Numbered from the stretch's first letter, positions 46,995-56,241 are shown. The stretch: DNA of 64,000 bases from Octadecabacter arcticus 238 (GCF_000155735.2 NC_020908.1:1431001-1495000); one strand, 5' to 3'. The notes: generated from the sequence alone by a model not told the origin. Made by a program: numbers and translations.

Positions 46995-47124
46995 TTGACA
47001 ATAACTTTTGACAATAAATCTTGACGGGCCGCGACTCATTGTGCAATTTTAACGTAGAGCAATATTGCTCGCAGAGACCTCTGCATCCCCCCCCCAACCA
47101 AAGGTAAGTTTCGCTGAGGTCTCT
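46995..47124 (+). promoter_or_regulatory. gvpA upstream control region
   Basis: Three TTGAC(A) hexamer-like repeats with exact 13-bp spacing (46995, 47008, 47021), a perfect 14-bp palindrome GAGCAATATTGCTC (47057-47070), and a 9-bp inverted repeat AGAGACCTC/GAGGTCTCT (47073-47081 and 47116-47124) in the leader. TTGACA-type -35 elements and a stable leader fit a strongly expressed structural gene; the regulator is unknown. Confidence 0.5.
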
Positions 47125-47148
47125 TAAAAAGACCAAGGAGATCTATAA

Positions 47149-47352
47149 ATGGCCGTAAGTAAAATGAATTCTTCTAGCAGCCTTGCAGAAGTTGTTGACC
47201 GCATTTTGGACAAAGGCGTTGTTATCGACGCTTGGGTCCGTGTATCACTTGTAGGCATCGAGTTGATCGCAGTTGAAGCTCGTGTTGTTATTGCAGGTGT
47301 CGACACCTACCTGAAATATGCTGAGGCTGTTGGCCTAACCGCCGAAGCATAA
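47149..47352 (+). CDS. gvpA: Gas vesicle structural protein GvpA
   Basis: 67 aa. Contains the nearly invariant GvpA sequence [40 protein letters not shown] and [17 protein letters not shown]. GvpA forms the ribbed wall of gas vesicles that give buoyancy. Strong AAGGAG site 8 nt before the ATG. It sits alone: none of gvpN, F, G, J, K, L, S, V or W is in the window. A strong hairpin follows. Confidence 0.95.
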   Translation: MAVSKMNSSSSLAEVVDRILDKGVVIDAWVRVSLVGIELIAVEARVVIAGVDTYLKYAEAVGLTAEA

Positions 47353-47367
47353 GCGCTTTCTGACGCT

Positions 47368-47412
47368 AAACAAGGAAGTCGGCGCCGTGACGGTGTCGGA
47401 CTTCCTTGTTTT
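47368..47412 (+). terminator. Hairpin terminator after gvpA
   Basis: Perfect 13-bp stem AAACAAGGAAGTC with its complement (47368-47380 and 47399-47411) and an 18-nt loop, followed by T. It would end or reduce transcription into the next gene, as commonly seen after gvpA. Confidence 0.8.
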
Positions 47413-47444
47413 AACATTCAAAAATCAGATGGGAATTTATCGAA

Positions 47445-48104
47445 ATGACACTAACAGCAGAAATGTCGAGACTGACCCTTGTTTTTGCGAACTCTCGCTC
47501 GAAAAGACAGACCGAAATAGGTCTGATGAATGCCGCTCTTAAACGGCAAATCAAAGATGGCCGCGTATCAGCAAAGCTGACCTCGAAGACACTTTTTGAT
47601 GCGATTGAGCATGATCTCAAGGCGATCTCGCGTGATGTGGCTGCAAATCGTAAAGCGGCCTCAAGCCTAATTAAGATTTTTAGCACCGGGCGCCACGCCG
47701 AGGCAAAATTGCTTCGTGCGAAACTTGATGCTGACCGTAAGCATTTGGCGGTTACTGTGAAAAATATCATTGATGGTTTGGAGCTCGATCGTCTAGGCGC
47801 GCGACAAGTAGTGCGCAGCTGAGCAGTAGCACGCAAAATTAAAGTCGCCCCAGCCAAGACTGAAGCGCCAGCTGCTGTGGCCAAAAGTGACGCAGCAAAA
47901 ATAGCAACGGTGCCAGCTTCCACACACGTTGCAAAAGCGGATGTCCCCGCAATGCCAAGCAGCTCGGTGGCCCCCAGCTCCAGGCCCGCCGCAAAAAAAC
48001 CAACTGCGAAATCAGCCGTCAGCTTGGCACCGGCCTTTGGCGCAGCGAAAGTCACGCCAACACCACCGGCGGCGCAGGTTTCTAAACCCAGAGACACTAA
48101 TTAA
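47445..48104 (+). pseudogene. Possible gas-vesicle accessory (GvpC-like) gene split by a TGA
   Basis: 125 codons, all helical and charged (KRQTEIGLMNAALKRQIKDG.., SKTLFDAIEHDLKAISRDVA, HAEAKLLRAKLDADRKHLAV), then TGA at 47820-47822, then 93 more codons in the same frame: Ala/Pro/Lys-rich (KVAPAKTEAPAAVAKSDAAK.. to VSKPRDTN). The open frame across the stop suggests one 218-residue protein with a single nonsense change. Place right after gvpA and helical character suggest GvpC, but I see no clear GvpC repeat, so the name is a guess. Confidence 0.5.
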
Positions 48105-48458
48105 TGAAGCCCTGAAACCTTAAATTCAGGTGCGTCAAAAGAGAGAGCTAAGTAGCCGTGGGGTGCATTTGCACCTTTCTGGAGCGTAGTGAATAGAATG
48201 CAGTTTATCACTTTTCTAAGAGTTAGTGCGGATCACCTGGGCCAAAGTGGCTTGAGGCTGAATGACCATTAACTGCTTACGTTCAACACGGTTACCATTG
48301 GCCCTCAATCACCACAGCGGTAACTTATCAACCTTAATCCAGAGCATTTTTGCTTCGGCGTTTTGTCAGTCACGCCACTCGCTCTGATTAGTTGGCAAAG
48401 AGGAACCAAATACCTTCAGGCTGTGGCAGTGAGGCCGCCGTATCTGTATGCTCGTCTC
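48105..48458. other. Noncoding stretch
   Basis: No gene recognised. An in-frame extension of the next gene back to 48363 exists but has no family support. Confidence 0.5.
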
Positions 48459-49898
48459 ATGTCTAAGAAAATGACCACCGAGGAGTTCTTGATCCGCGCT
48501 GAAGAGATTCATGGTGAACTCTATGATTACTCTTACGTTGAATATCTCAATACCGGCACCCCAGTGCGCATCATTTGCCCGAAGCATGGGGAGTTTATGT
48601 GTTCGCCTAGGAACCATCTTCGACCTGAAAAACCTCGCGGTTGCCCGAAGTGCGGACGTGAGAGGCAGATTAAATTCGCGACTAAACCGTTTGATGAGTT
48701 TGTGTCTGTGGCAAAGAAAATTCACGACGGAAGGTATCAATACATTCCTGAGACCTACGCCAATGCAAGGTCAAACATGACCATGATCTGCGCGGAACAT
48801 GGAGAATTTCGCCAATCTCCAGATAGCCACCTTCGTGGGGCAGGCTGTCCAACTTGCGCAGGGGAGACTCGAGCAAAGAAATACCGAGACAGTCACGCTA
48901 GTGCCGTTGCGCAACTCGTAGCATCCCAATCCGATGGGAAGGTGATGCTTGATGCGACCAGTTACAGAGGTCAGAATGCGGACGCGCTTTTTAACTGCAA
49001 GCAGCATGGAAACTTCGAGCGCCGTGTAATCCTCGCGCTACAGACAACACATCCATGTCCAGAATGCTTGCAAATTGCACTGGACACATTTCCACAGGAA
49101 GCCGACAGCCTAAAGGCAGAAGTGCTTTCGGCTTTGGGGGAGAATTACACGGTTGAGCCCTTTGAGTTCGATGGGCGGGGCACAAAGATGACGCTTCAAT
49201 GTGAAGACCCAGAACACCCTCCATTCGCGCGGATCATTAGTAGTACCTTCCGGCTTCGCGGGTGCCCTGTGTGTGGAAAACAGAGCGCCTTACGCCACCG
49301 ACAAGAAGCCCTAGCGCGATTGGCGAAAGCAACCCGTAATGATCGTTTTGACGTCTGGCGTGCAGAGGCTTTAGAAATTCATGGCACCAAGTTTGACTAT
49401 TCAGAAGTGGAGTATCGTCGGGCGAGGGAGAAGGTGAAAATAGGCTGCCCTGTTCATGGTCCGTTCTGGCAGGCACCGGCTGACCACCTTAATGGAGGGT
49501 GCCGGAAATGTGCTGATGAGGATCAGAAAGGGGCGTATTCCAAGTTGTTTTTTCAGAGGAACCAAGCAGCAGGACTACAACCTGCACTTCTTTACTATCT
49601 TGGTTTTCATTTCGACGAGGTTTCGTTTTTTAAGGTGGGAGTAACGATCAACGATGTTGCAAAGCGCCATGCAATGCTCAACACGCTTTCTGGTCTGGAG
49701 TTCGATACCTTGGCCGAAGGCCCAATGACATTGTTGGAGGCATACGAAGCCGAACAGTACATTCAAACAGAACACGGCGACAATTCTCGTGGTCAACTTC
49801 CCTTTTCAAAGGAAGTGCAAAGGAGGATTCGGATAGGCCACACAGAGTGCTTCTTCGAACCGCTATCCAAATCATTGCTCGAAAAGTACTTCGTTTGA
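48459..49898 (+). CDS. Zinc-finger repeat protein with GIY-YIG-like C-terminal nuclease domain
   Basis: 479 aa from ATG 48459. Four to five copies of a treble-clef-like unit: helix with FLIRAEEIHGELYDYS, strand, then CPKHGEFMCSPRNHL..GCPKCG; also AEHGEFRQSP..GCPTC, CKQHGNFERR..CPEC, CPVHGPFWQAPADHLNGGCRKC. These are the DUF723-like zinc units common in phage and island proteins. From about residue 385 LLYYLGFHFDEVSFFKVGVT, AKRHAMLN and EAEQYIQ resemble a GIY-YIG nuclease. Probably a sequence-guided endonuclease of mobile-element type; homing, anti-phage or competition roles are all possible. Confidence 0.7.
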   Translation: MSKKMTTEEFLIRAEEIHGELYDYSYVEYLNTGTPVRIICPKHGEFMCSPRNHLRPEKPRGCPKCGRERQIKFATKPFDEFVSVAKKIHDGRYQYIPETYANARSNMTMICAEHGEFRQSPDSHLRGAGCPTCAGETRAKKYRDSHASAVAQLVASQSDGKVMLDATSYRGQNADALFNCKQHGNFERRVILALQTTHPCPECLQIALDTFPQEADSLKAEVLSALGENYTVEPFEFDGRGTKMTLQCEDPEHPPFARIISSTFRLRGCPVCGKQSALRHRQEALARLAKATRNDRFDVWRAEALEIHGTKFDYSEVEYRRAREKVKIGCPVHGPFWQAPADHLNGGCRKCADEDQKGAYSKLFFQRNQAAGLQPALLYYLGFHFDEVSFFKVGVTINDVAKRHAMLNTLSGLEFDTLAEGPMTLLEAYEAEQYIQTEHGDNSRGQLPFSKEVQRRIRIGHTECFFEPLSKSLLEKYFV

Positions 49899-50257
49899 AC
49901 GCCCTACTTAATGGTAAGCGCAGCTTAAACCCCAACTTTTGCGACCAGCGCATTTCTGCGAGTCCCTTGGCATTATAGATTTGCAGAGGAGATTATCGTG
50001 GGAGTACATCATGAGCTACGGATGGAGTCCGTTGCCTCCACTTCCCCTTATGGCGGTGTAACAGGAACATCCAACGTTGTCGCACACGACAGTTCAAAGC
50101 GGACCTCTAGTCAAAGCGAAGAGAGTGACCGCACAAAGTGCTGAATTCGTAGGACCAGAACCTTTTCCTTATGTTGTCGCGGGAAGTGCATACGGTGCAA
50201 AGCCAAATCCTTCTGTAGCTTTTAGTAGGGTCCCATGGCTTTAGATGTGAAGACTTA
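49899..50257. other. Noncoding stretch with internal island repeat
   Basis: No gene. About 50165-50250 repeats, with divergence, the noncoding text at about 43945-44040 (shared CTTATGTTG, GGGTCCCA, GGCTT), so part of the island was duplicated. Confidence 0.55.
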
Positions 50258-50752
50258 TTAGTCCTCAATAATTACAGCAGTTCCAGACGCTACCAACATG
50301 ACCATATTGCCTGCGCCGCTCAGTTCTACATAATCAAGATCAACACCAACAACAGCATTAGCTCCAACTTCATAAGCTTCTCGCTTCAGTTCGTAGAGAG
50401 CAGTACGGCGGGAGTCTCGCATAGTCTTTTGAACAGCCTCAGAGCGTCCACCAACAACATTTCTTACCCCAGCAAACAGGTCTTTGAACATATTCATGCC
50501 AAATGCACATTCAGCCGTGACAATCTCAATGCGCTTGGTGATGTTGAGGTTCGGTGCAGTTTCGGTGGTTAGCATGATAGCGTTAACCTGAGCCGATTCC
50601 TCGATCATCGATGCTTTCTGACGTTCTTTTGCCTCAGCGGACAAGTTACTCTTTTCTGTAAGTTCCTTAGCGTGCTTTTGTCGGCAATCCTTGCAGCGTG
50701 TCTCCTCAGACCAAAAGGCAATCTTTACCTTACACGTTCGACATTCAGCCAT
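50258..50752 (-). CDS. YbjQ/UPF0145-like protein with N-terminal zinc ribbon
   Basis: 164 aa from ATG 50752 with AGGAAG upstream. N-terminal [20 protein letters not shown] (two Cys pairs, zinc ribbon), a charged linker, then the YbjQ fold ([60 protein letters not shown]). YbjQ proteins form pentameric barrels of unknown function, once called heavy-metal binding. Downstream of the resolvase on the same strand. Confidence 0.82.
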   Translation of the reverse strand: MAECRTCKVKIAFWSEETRCKDCRQKHAKELTEKSNLSAEAKERQKASMIEESAQVNAIMLTTETAPNLNITKRIEIVTAECAFGMNMFKDLFAGVRNVVGGRSEAVQKTMRDSRRTALYELKREAYEVGANAVVGVDLDYVELSGAGNMVMLVASGTAVIIED

Positions 50753-50771
50753 TTTGACACTTCCTAATCTA

Positions 50772-51320
50772 TTATTGTGAGCCATTCAGACTTTTGTAGA
50801 CCGTAGCTCGACCGATACCTAATTCCTTGGCAATAGCAGTAGCCCCCATACCTGACTCTTTGAGTTCCCTCACCTTAGCATCATCAACAGTCTTGGGTCT
50901 GCCCTGATACAGCCCCTTGGCCTTAGCTTTGGCGATGCCCTCAGCTTGGCGTTTGCGGATGATATTTCGTTCAAATTCAGCAAATGCACCCATCATTTGT
51001 AGCTGTAGCTTTGCGAAGGCATCATCTGAACTGGCGGAGAAGGTCAGGTTTTCACTTCTGAAGGTTATAGATACACCTTTGTCGTTAAGCGTCTGGATAA
51101 TGGCTTGTAGGTCACGCAAGTCACGAGCTAAGCGGTCAATGCTGTGAACCAACACAGAGTCACCTTCTCTTACCCAATCCAACATAGCGTTCAGCGCTGG
51201 GCGATCCTTAGCGTTCTTACCAGACAGCTTTTCCTCAAAGAGCTTATCAACAGCCCCAAGGTCTTGACGATCAAAGTTTTGATCAACAGTGCTAACGCGG
51301 CGATATCCAACAACAGACAT
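50772..51320 (-). CDS. Serine recombinase (resolvase/invertase)
   Basis: 182 aa. Catalytic Ser10 in [10 protein letters not shown], conserved [10 protein letters not shown] and [27 protein letters not shown], and a C-terminal helix-turn-helix ([17 protein letters not shown]). Full length for the small resolvase class (about 180-200 aa). Strong AGGAGA site. Probably resolves multimers or inverts a segment of the island; candidate sites lie upstream. Confidence 0.93.
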   Translation of the reverse strand: MSVVGYRRVSTVDQNFDRQDLGAVDKLFEEKLSGKNAKDRPALNAMLDWVREGDSVLVHSIDRLARDLRDLQAIIQTLNDKGVSITFRSENLTFSASSDDAFAKLQLQMMGAFAEFERNIIRKRQAEGIAKAKAKGLYQGRPKTVDDAKVRELKESGMGATAIAKELGIGRATVYKSLNGSQ

Positions 51321-51335
51321 TTTAGTCTCCTATGA

Positions 51336-51390
51336 TTCTAGACCTTTATAGAATACTGTCTACAAAATCATAATCAAGTCTAAATAGACA
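51336..51390. promoter_or_regulatory. Candidate res site upstream of the resolvase
   Basis: AT-rich stretch with inverted pairs: TGTCTA (51357-51362) against TAGACA (51385-51390), and TCTAGA / TATAGA nearby. Resolvases bind such dyads in front of their own gene. Not proven. Confidence 0.4.
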
Positions 51391-52454
51391 CATTCAGGGG
51401 GATTTCTTACTGTCTGCTATGGGTAGACCTTTATGGAAGCAAAATTTGGTGTCAGCGCTTGAGGTGTTCTTTGAATTTCACCCACGGCATTTTGAATGGA
51501 TCATTGAATGGCAGCTAGCACATACCAAAGCTAACTCTGACAGCTATTTGATCGGATATGTTTACTCTCTTATGGCCTGTCTTTGTACTCTTACTGGACC
51601 ATTACAGTCTCAACAGCTTCAGCTACATTAAAGGCTCAGTAGCTAAGTTAAACTATCGATAATATGTCCCGATAATTATTAATGAGTTTAGTTGACGCCT
51701 TCCCCCAGGGGCTATTGAGCAAGGATCGTCGGTAAGGTCACTACCATAGGGAAGGAACTTTACTTGACGGTTCTTGGGGGTAGACTGCTTATGGAGGCGG
51801 AAGAAGGCTTAGTGATAACTGATCTAGCATCCACTATGAGGCATAAAGCCTGTAAAAGTGCCGATTTAAGCCAACATCATCGCCTTTAATGCCGACCCCT
51901 ACCAAAGGCAGAGATAGTCGCTGAGAGGTACTGTAGTGCGTCCTGTGGGTCACTCCAAGCTAGACAACACGCACCCTTTTTAAGCCCCAAGGCCTTATGG
52001 ACCCCCCCAGCGAAAACTCAAGTGCTTCAACAGCATCTCGGCAAGGACATTGGCCGGAATATCAGGTAGTTTGTTAATGGTATGATAGCCTATGAATGCC
52101 GATATACCCCCTCAAGGAAATTACAGTTAAGCTCAATCACTTAGGTCATAATCACTGACTTATTACATGGGTGCTTATTAGCCTTATGACTAGCGTTGAA
52201 TGAGCGCCAATAATAGTGACATGTATACAACAATATTTCCTTGCAAGAGAACCTAACTAATACTGCATTAGGTGAATTAGGACTCTGCGTGCTAATAACC
52301 GCTCCCTTAATAGAGAATCTGTCGGGCGAGCATCAATGTTGCTGCCTACGGCTCATTGAGCAATTTCATAATTACAGAATGACTCCCCTTCGAGGGCTTA
52401 CTCCTTTGGGAGTCTTTTTGCGTTTCACACACCTTATGGAGAAAGATAGAAACT
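51391..52454. other. Long noncoding stretch in the island
   Basis: About 1.06 kb, AT-rich, without a convincing gene. A 70-codon frame at 51419-51631 (MGRPLWKQNLVSALEVFFEF..) is open but matches nothing I know. In front of the polymerase-like gene the stretch could hold a replication origin, but I see no iterated repeats that would show one. Confidence 0.5.
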
Positions 52455-53864
52455 ATGGACGGATCATTTTTTACTGAGCCTACAACACAGACATCTAATC
52501 AATTTGGAGAACTTCTGCATGCAGATTCCATTGTTCCTTTGCGGTTTGAGCCAGCAGATCAAGTAACAAAAGAATTTGTCCAAGGTTTTCTTGAAGTACT
52601 AGGATTACAGAGACCTACAGCAAATTCGAACCTCAAGAGGATACGCTGCCTTTCCGATCTTTTGGTGGGATGCCGTCAGTCCGAAACAGGTTTGATTGGA
52701 TGGCCTAGCGCCAACGACAACTTTACTGATGGTCCATATTCTGCTGTGATTCTTCGGGAAGTGCGGAGTGCTTTAGTAAAAGGTAGATTTGTTGAACTAA
52801 AGCAAAAATCCTCAAAGCAGGATAATCTTGCAGCTATTTATACATTCGAGCCAAAAATTACTCCCAATTACCTAAAGTTTAAAAGCCACGGCATTGGTCC
52901 AATGGTGGAAGTCCGAAGCGAGAAGGTTAAGGTGTTTGGCAATTCTGAAGGTGGCAAGCGTATGTCACCGCATCAATTCAAACCAGATTTTAGTCGTCTG
53001 GTAGGCAGTATGAAGACGATCAATAGCCTCGCACTGGTGTACCCTCTGGCTGATTTAGACGGTTTGGAGCTAGGGCAGTCAAAGCGTATCTTTAATAACG
53101 GCTCCCTAACCTCAGGTGGACGCATGTATGGCTCATGGCAGAACTCTAAAGAACTAGAGCGGCTACAGATGACTATTGGGGGTGAAGCTGTATGCGAGAT
53201 CGATGTGACTGCTTGCTTCCCGAATATTTGTCATGCTGTGTTTGGTGGTGATGATCATCTAGGGCGTTACCCATACCAACAGATTAAATTTGTTAGGGAA
53301 GCCAACAACCCAGATCGACGTGAGGACATGAAGAAGCTGGCAAAACTACTCTCGGCTGTCTGGGTTGCTAGTGGTGGTACACAGAAACAGTTTCCTGCAG
53401 GTAAGAAGACCACTGATAGTGTGAGTGTATCAATTCGAACTAAATATGGGTTACATAAGAAGACAAGATTTCAGGACCTGATGGACCAAATACTCGAGGA
53501 GTTTCCGTTCTTTAGGCTAATCAATAAGAGCAGCCCATGCCTCATGTTTAGGGAGTCTGAGATATTCAGCACAGCTATCTTGGATTTGGTTGATCAAGGA
53601 ATCCCAGCCTATCCTATGCACGATGCTATACTGGTTAGGTTGTCAGATCAGACTCGTGGTATTGAGGCATTGCAGTCCTCACTAAAGCATCATCTTGGAT
53701 TCTTACCTGATGTTGATGTTTCCTATATCGATAAGGGTGGTAAGGTCCAAAGCTATTATGCAACTAGACCTTATGATGATCAGGCTTCAGTAGTAAAACT
53801 TAAGAAACCTATAGCTATGAATTGGCATGACGACGATGATTTTGATGTGCTCGAAGATTACTAA
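52455..53864 (+). CDS. Putative polymerase-palm-like replication protein
   Basis: 469 aa, GGAGA upstream. No textbook domain, but the central part has RIFNNGSLTSGGRMYGSWQN (about 211-230) followed by AVCEIDVTACFPNICHAVFG with Asp250, like motif A of family A polymerases, and later IPAYPMHDAILVRL with His389-Asp390, like motif C. Proteins with the GGRxYG..W / EID / HD order occur on plasmids and islands and are usually left unnamed. I infer a divergent polymerase or primase-polymerase acting in island replication. Acidic C-terminal tail (HDDDDFDVLEDY). Confidence 0.6.
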   Translation: MDGSFFTEPTTQTSNQFGELLHADSIVPLRFEPADQVTKEFVQGFLEVLGLQRPTANSNLKRIRCLSDLLVGCRQSETGLIGWPSANDNFTDGPYSAVILREVRSALVKGRFVELKQKSSKQDNLAAIYTFEPKITPNYLKFKSHGIGPMVEVRSEKVKVFGNSEGGKRMSPHQFKPDFSRLVGSMKTINSLALVYPLADLDGLELGQSKRIFNNGSLTSGGRMYGSWQNSKELERLQMTIGGEAVCEIDVTACFPNICHAVFGGDDHLGRYPYQQIKFVREANNPDRREDMKKLAKLLSAVWVASGGTQKQFPAGKKTTDSVSVSIRTKYGLHKKTRFQDLMDQILEEFPFFRLINKSSPCLMFRESEIFSTAILDLVDQGIPAYPMHDAILVRLSDQTRGIEALQSSLKHHLGFLPDVDVSYIDKGGKVQSYYATRPYDDQASVVKLKKPIAMNWHDDDDFDVLEDY

Positions 53865-54588
53865 TCCTGAGGGTAGAAGCTTAAGAATTAGTAACGAATA
53901 ACAATAATACCCCTGATGGTTCTATATTCATGAGTAGTTACAAGGGTTATTCTTGAGTAGTAAAGGAGGTAGAAGGGAAATAAGAGGTAAGAGGAAGATT
54001 TTAGCATCTGACAATATGATCTCTCTTATGTCACCTCTGTGTTAAAATCTATCGTGGTGCAATAAAGTTAGTGGTCTTGATTATCAATTCCCGTAATGCA
54101 GATCGGGTATGACAAGTAAAAATGCGCTGGGCTTTGTAGGTTTAGACACCTGAGGCCCAGCGCAAATAGGTCTTTAAGTGGTTGCTATGTCGATTTGCTG
54201 CTACAGGGTGCCAAAATGTGCTAATGGCTCTGCGTGAAGCCCTTTCGGCCCGTGAGGGGCTGCCGAGGTCCTGTGGTTACTATCCTTCGCAATACCCCCA
54301 ATCAGTTACAGCGAAAATCTTGAGCATATCTTCCAGCAATGACGTTGGCGGTGTTTTTGTACCATAATCCTTATGAACTTTGGATGCACTCTCTGTGGCC
54401 CGTGCTATTGCTATGGCCGACTTAGGTCTGCGCGATTTACGCCTGCACCACTCAGGGGCTTGCCCTATCAGGTTAGTAGTTCGATTCCATATATGGCGTC
54501 CCAAAATATGAGGAAAAAGCAGGGTGACACCATTTGCCCTATCCATGACATATGATCCAATTATGTTTCTTTTTAACAGATATTATTG
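53865..54588. other. Noncoding right part of the island
   Basis: Holds a 10-bp-stem hairpin TGCGCTGGGC/GCCCAGCGCA (54123-54132 and 54155-54164). One minus-strand frame of 88 codons (54546-54280, MDRANGVTLLFPHILGRHIW..) is open but unknown to me. Nothing else seen. Confidence 0.45.
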
Positions 54589-54624
54589 ACCCAAGTTAGG
54601 ACCCCACTTTGGACCCCAGTAGGG
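54589..54624 (+). repeat. 12-bp iterated repeats near attR (three units)
   Basis: ACCCAAGTTAGG, ACCCCACTTTGG and ACCCCAGTAGGG, period 12, same strand and type as the array at 41933-41968. Lies 55 bp inside attR. Confidence 0.75.
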
Positions 54625-54678
54625 ACCACACAAAAACTGTATCATATTGATTTTAAATTATAATATTTTGTATACCAA

Positions 54679-54700
54679 GAATCCCTGTCTCTCCGCCAAT
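54679..54700 (+). repeat. attR of the tRNA-Ser island (22-bp direct repeat)
   Basis: Exact copy of 41838-41859. No tRNA structure around it, so this is the duplicated tRNA end left by integration. Gives an island of about 12.86 kb. Confidence 0.95.
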
Positions 54701-55039
54701 TACCCTAAAATAATTGTTTAATATCAATTGATTAGGCCTGTAGTGGATTTTAACGTCCCCCATTTAGGCCGCCATTCCTGTTTTGATGGAAAGTCTGGAT
54801 TGTCTCGAAGCTTAGATTCCCTGAACTGCGGATTCGTGCAGTTTTGACCTGATATCGGTCCCTATATCGATGGGCTGGAAGAATTGACTGCCCTCACGCT
54901 AACTGACCGACTAAGCCATGGAGTTCCATGTCGAGTAACGCGAAAGAGGTTTGCTAACTGACAAGCCTCGCATCTGGTGGTAATGAAGCACCAGTAAATA
55001 ACCACACATTCGAATTACGAAAATGAGGTTAGGCGAATC
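54701..55039. other. Noncoding stretch after the island
   Basis: No gene seen. A short block near 54806 (CTGAACTGCGGATTCGTG) recurs with changes near 62785. Confidence 0.5.
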
Positions 55040-55744
55040 GTGATTAAACTACTTAGAACCGCCGCATTTTTGCTTGGCAGGCCAGTCTCTGCCCCCGTCA
55101 TGGCGCAGAATTTTGACAAGGGGTTGGCTGCCGCCGAAGCGGGGGACTATGCAACAGCGTTGCAGGAGTGGCGTCCGCTGGCAAAGCAGAGGTATGCCTT
55201 AGCGCAATACAATCTCGGCGTCATGTACGACAACGGCCTTGGTGTGATTCAGGATTATGCAGAGGCGGTGGACTGGTACCGCAAGGCTGCAGAGCAGGGG
55301 GATGCCTCAGCGCAAACCAAACTCGGCCTAATGTACTTCAACGGCATAGGTCTGACGCAGGATTATGCCGAAGCGGTGATCTGGTACCGCAAGGCTGCAG
55401 AGCACGGGAATGCCTTAGCCCAAACCAACCTCGGCTTCATGTACGAGAACGGCCTTGGTGTGATTCAGGATTATACCGAAGCGGTGGACTGGTACCGCAA
55501 GGCTGCAGAGCAGGGGGATGCCTCTGCGCAAACCAACCTCGGCTTCATGTACGAGAACGGCAGAGGGTTGCTTCAGGACGCAGTTTTCGCACACATGTGG
55601 TACAACATTGGTGGTGCAAACGGGATTGAACGTGGCTTAGATAACCGCGGTCTAATTGAAGAGCAAATGACCCGTGAACAGATAGCAGAAGCACAGGAAC
55701 TCGCGCGACGTTGCATGGCGTCAGATTATCAGGACAGTGATTAA
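55040..55744 (+). CDS. Sel1-repeat protein, exported
   Basis: 234 aa. Signal peptide (LLRTAAFLLGRPVSAPVMAQ), one TPR-like unit, then four Sel1 repeats of 36 residues with the consensus AQTNLGFMYENGLGVIQDY and AVDWYRKAAEQGDAS (residues about 55-195). The DNA of the repeats is nearly identical, a sign of recent tandem expansion. Sel1 solenoids mediate protein-protein contacts, often in the periplasm. 32 bp before IS66 copy 3. Confidence 0.9.
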   Translation: MIKLLRTAAFLLGRPVSAPVMAQNFDKGLAAAEAGDYATALQEWRPLAKQRYALAQYNLGVMYDNGLGVIQDYAEAVDWYRKAAEQGDASAQTKLGLMYFNGIGLTQDYAEAVIWYRKAAEHGNALAQTNLGFMYENGLGVIQDYTEAVDWYRKAAEQGDASAQTNLGFMYENGRGLLQDAVFAHMWYNIGGANGIERGLDNRGLIEEQMTREQIAEAQELARRCMASDYQDSD

Positions 55745-55860
55745 GGCATGCCAAGCTGCGCAGCTGGTGGCCCTGGGTAAACATACAGGGAACCCCCTCT
55801 TTTTTTGGCATGATCTAAGGTGCGATTATTGCGCGAAGCTGGCGATATGGCTGGCGCGAT

Positions 55861-56241
55861 ATGAGGATTTTGATGATGAACAAGACTAGGCGTGGCCGAG
55901 GTTCCAAATACACGGATGATTTCAAGCGACAGCTTGTAGCGGAAAGCCACACTGCTGGCGTGAGTGTTCCAATGGTTGCCAAGAAGCACGGTGTGGGCAC
56001 CAACCGGATTTATGCATGGCGCAGCGATGGGCGGTTTCAGCCTGACAAATCAGATATAGGCCAGTTCACCCCCGTAGAGATTGCCGATGCGGGTATGGTG
56101 GACACGCCTGCGTCATCCGGCACCAGCATCTTACCTGTCCCCCATATTGAGATCACACTTGAGAACGGTCGCAAGCTGAGCGTGAGCGACGGGGTTGATG
56201 CTGGCTTTGTGCTGGAACTGGCGCGAGGACTTGCAGCATGA
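55861..56241 (+). CDS. tnpA: IS66 accessory protein TnpA (copy 3)
   Basis: 126 aa, identical to copy 1. Confidence 0.93.
   Translation: MRILMMNKTRRGRGSKYTDDFKRQLVAESHTAGVSVPMVAKKHGVGTNRIYAWRSDGRFQPDKSDIGQFTPVEIADAGMVDTPASSGTSILPVPHIEITLENGRKLSVSDGVDAGFVLELARGLAA

Noticed and set aside
47073..47124. gvpA leader inverted repeat as a riboswitch
   Set aside because: Only a simple 9-bp stem with a C-run loop; no known aptamer features.
55210..55570. Regular repeats that might look like a CRISPR array
   Set aside because: They are in-frame Sel1 protein repeats of 108 bp without spacers; no cas genes in the window.
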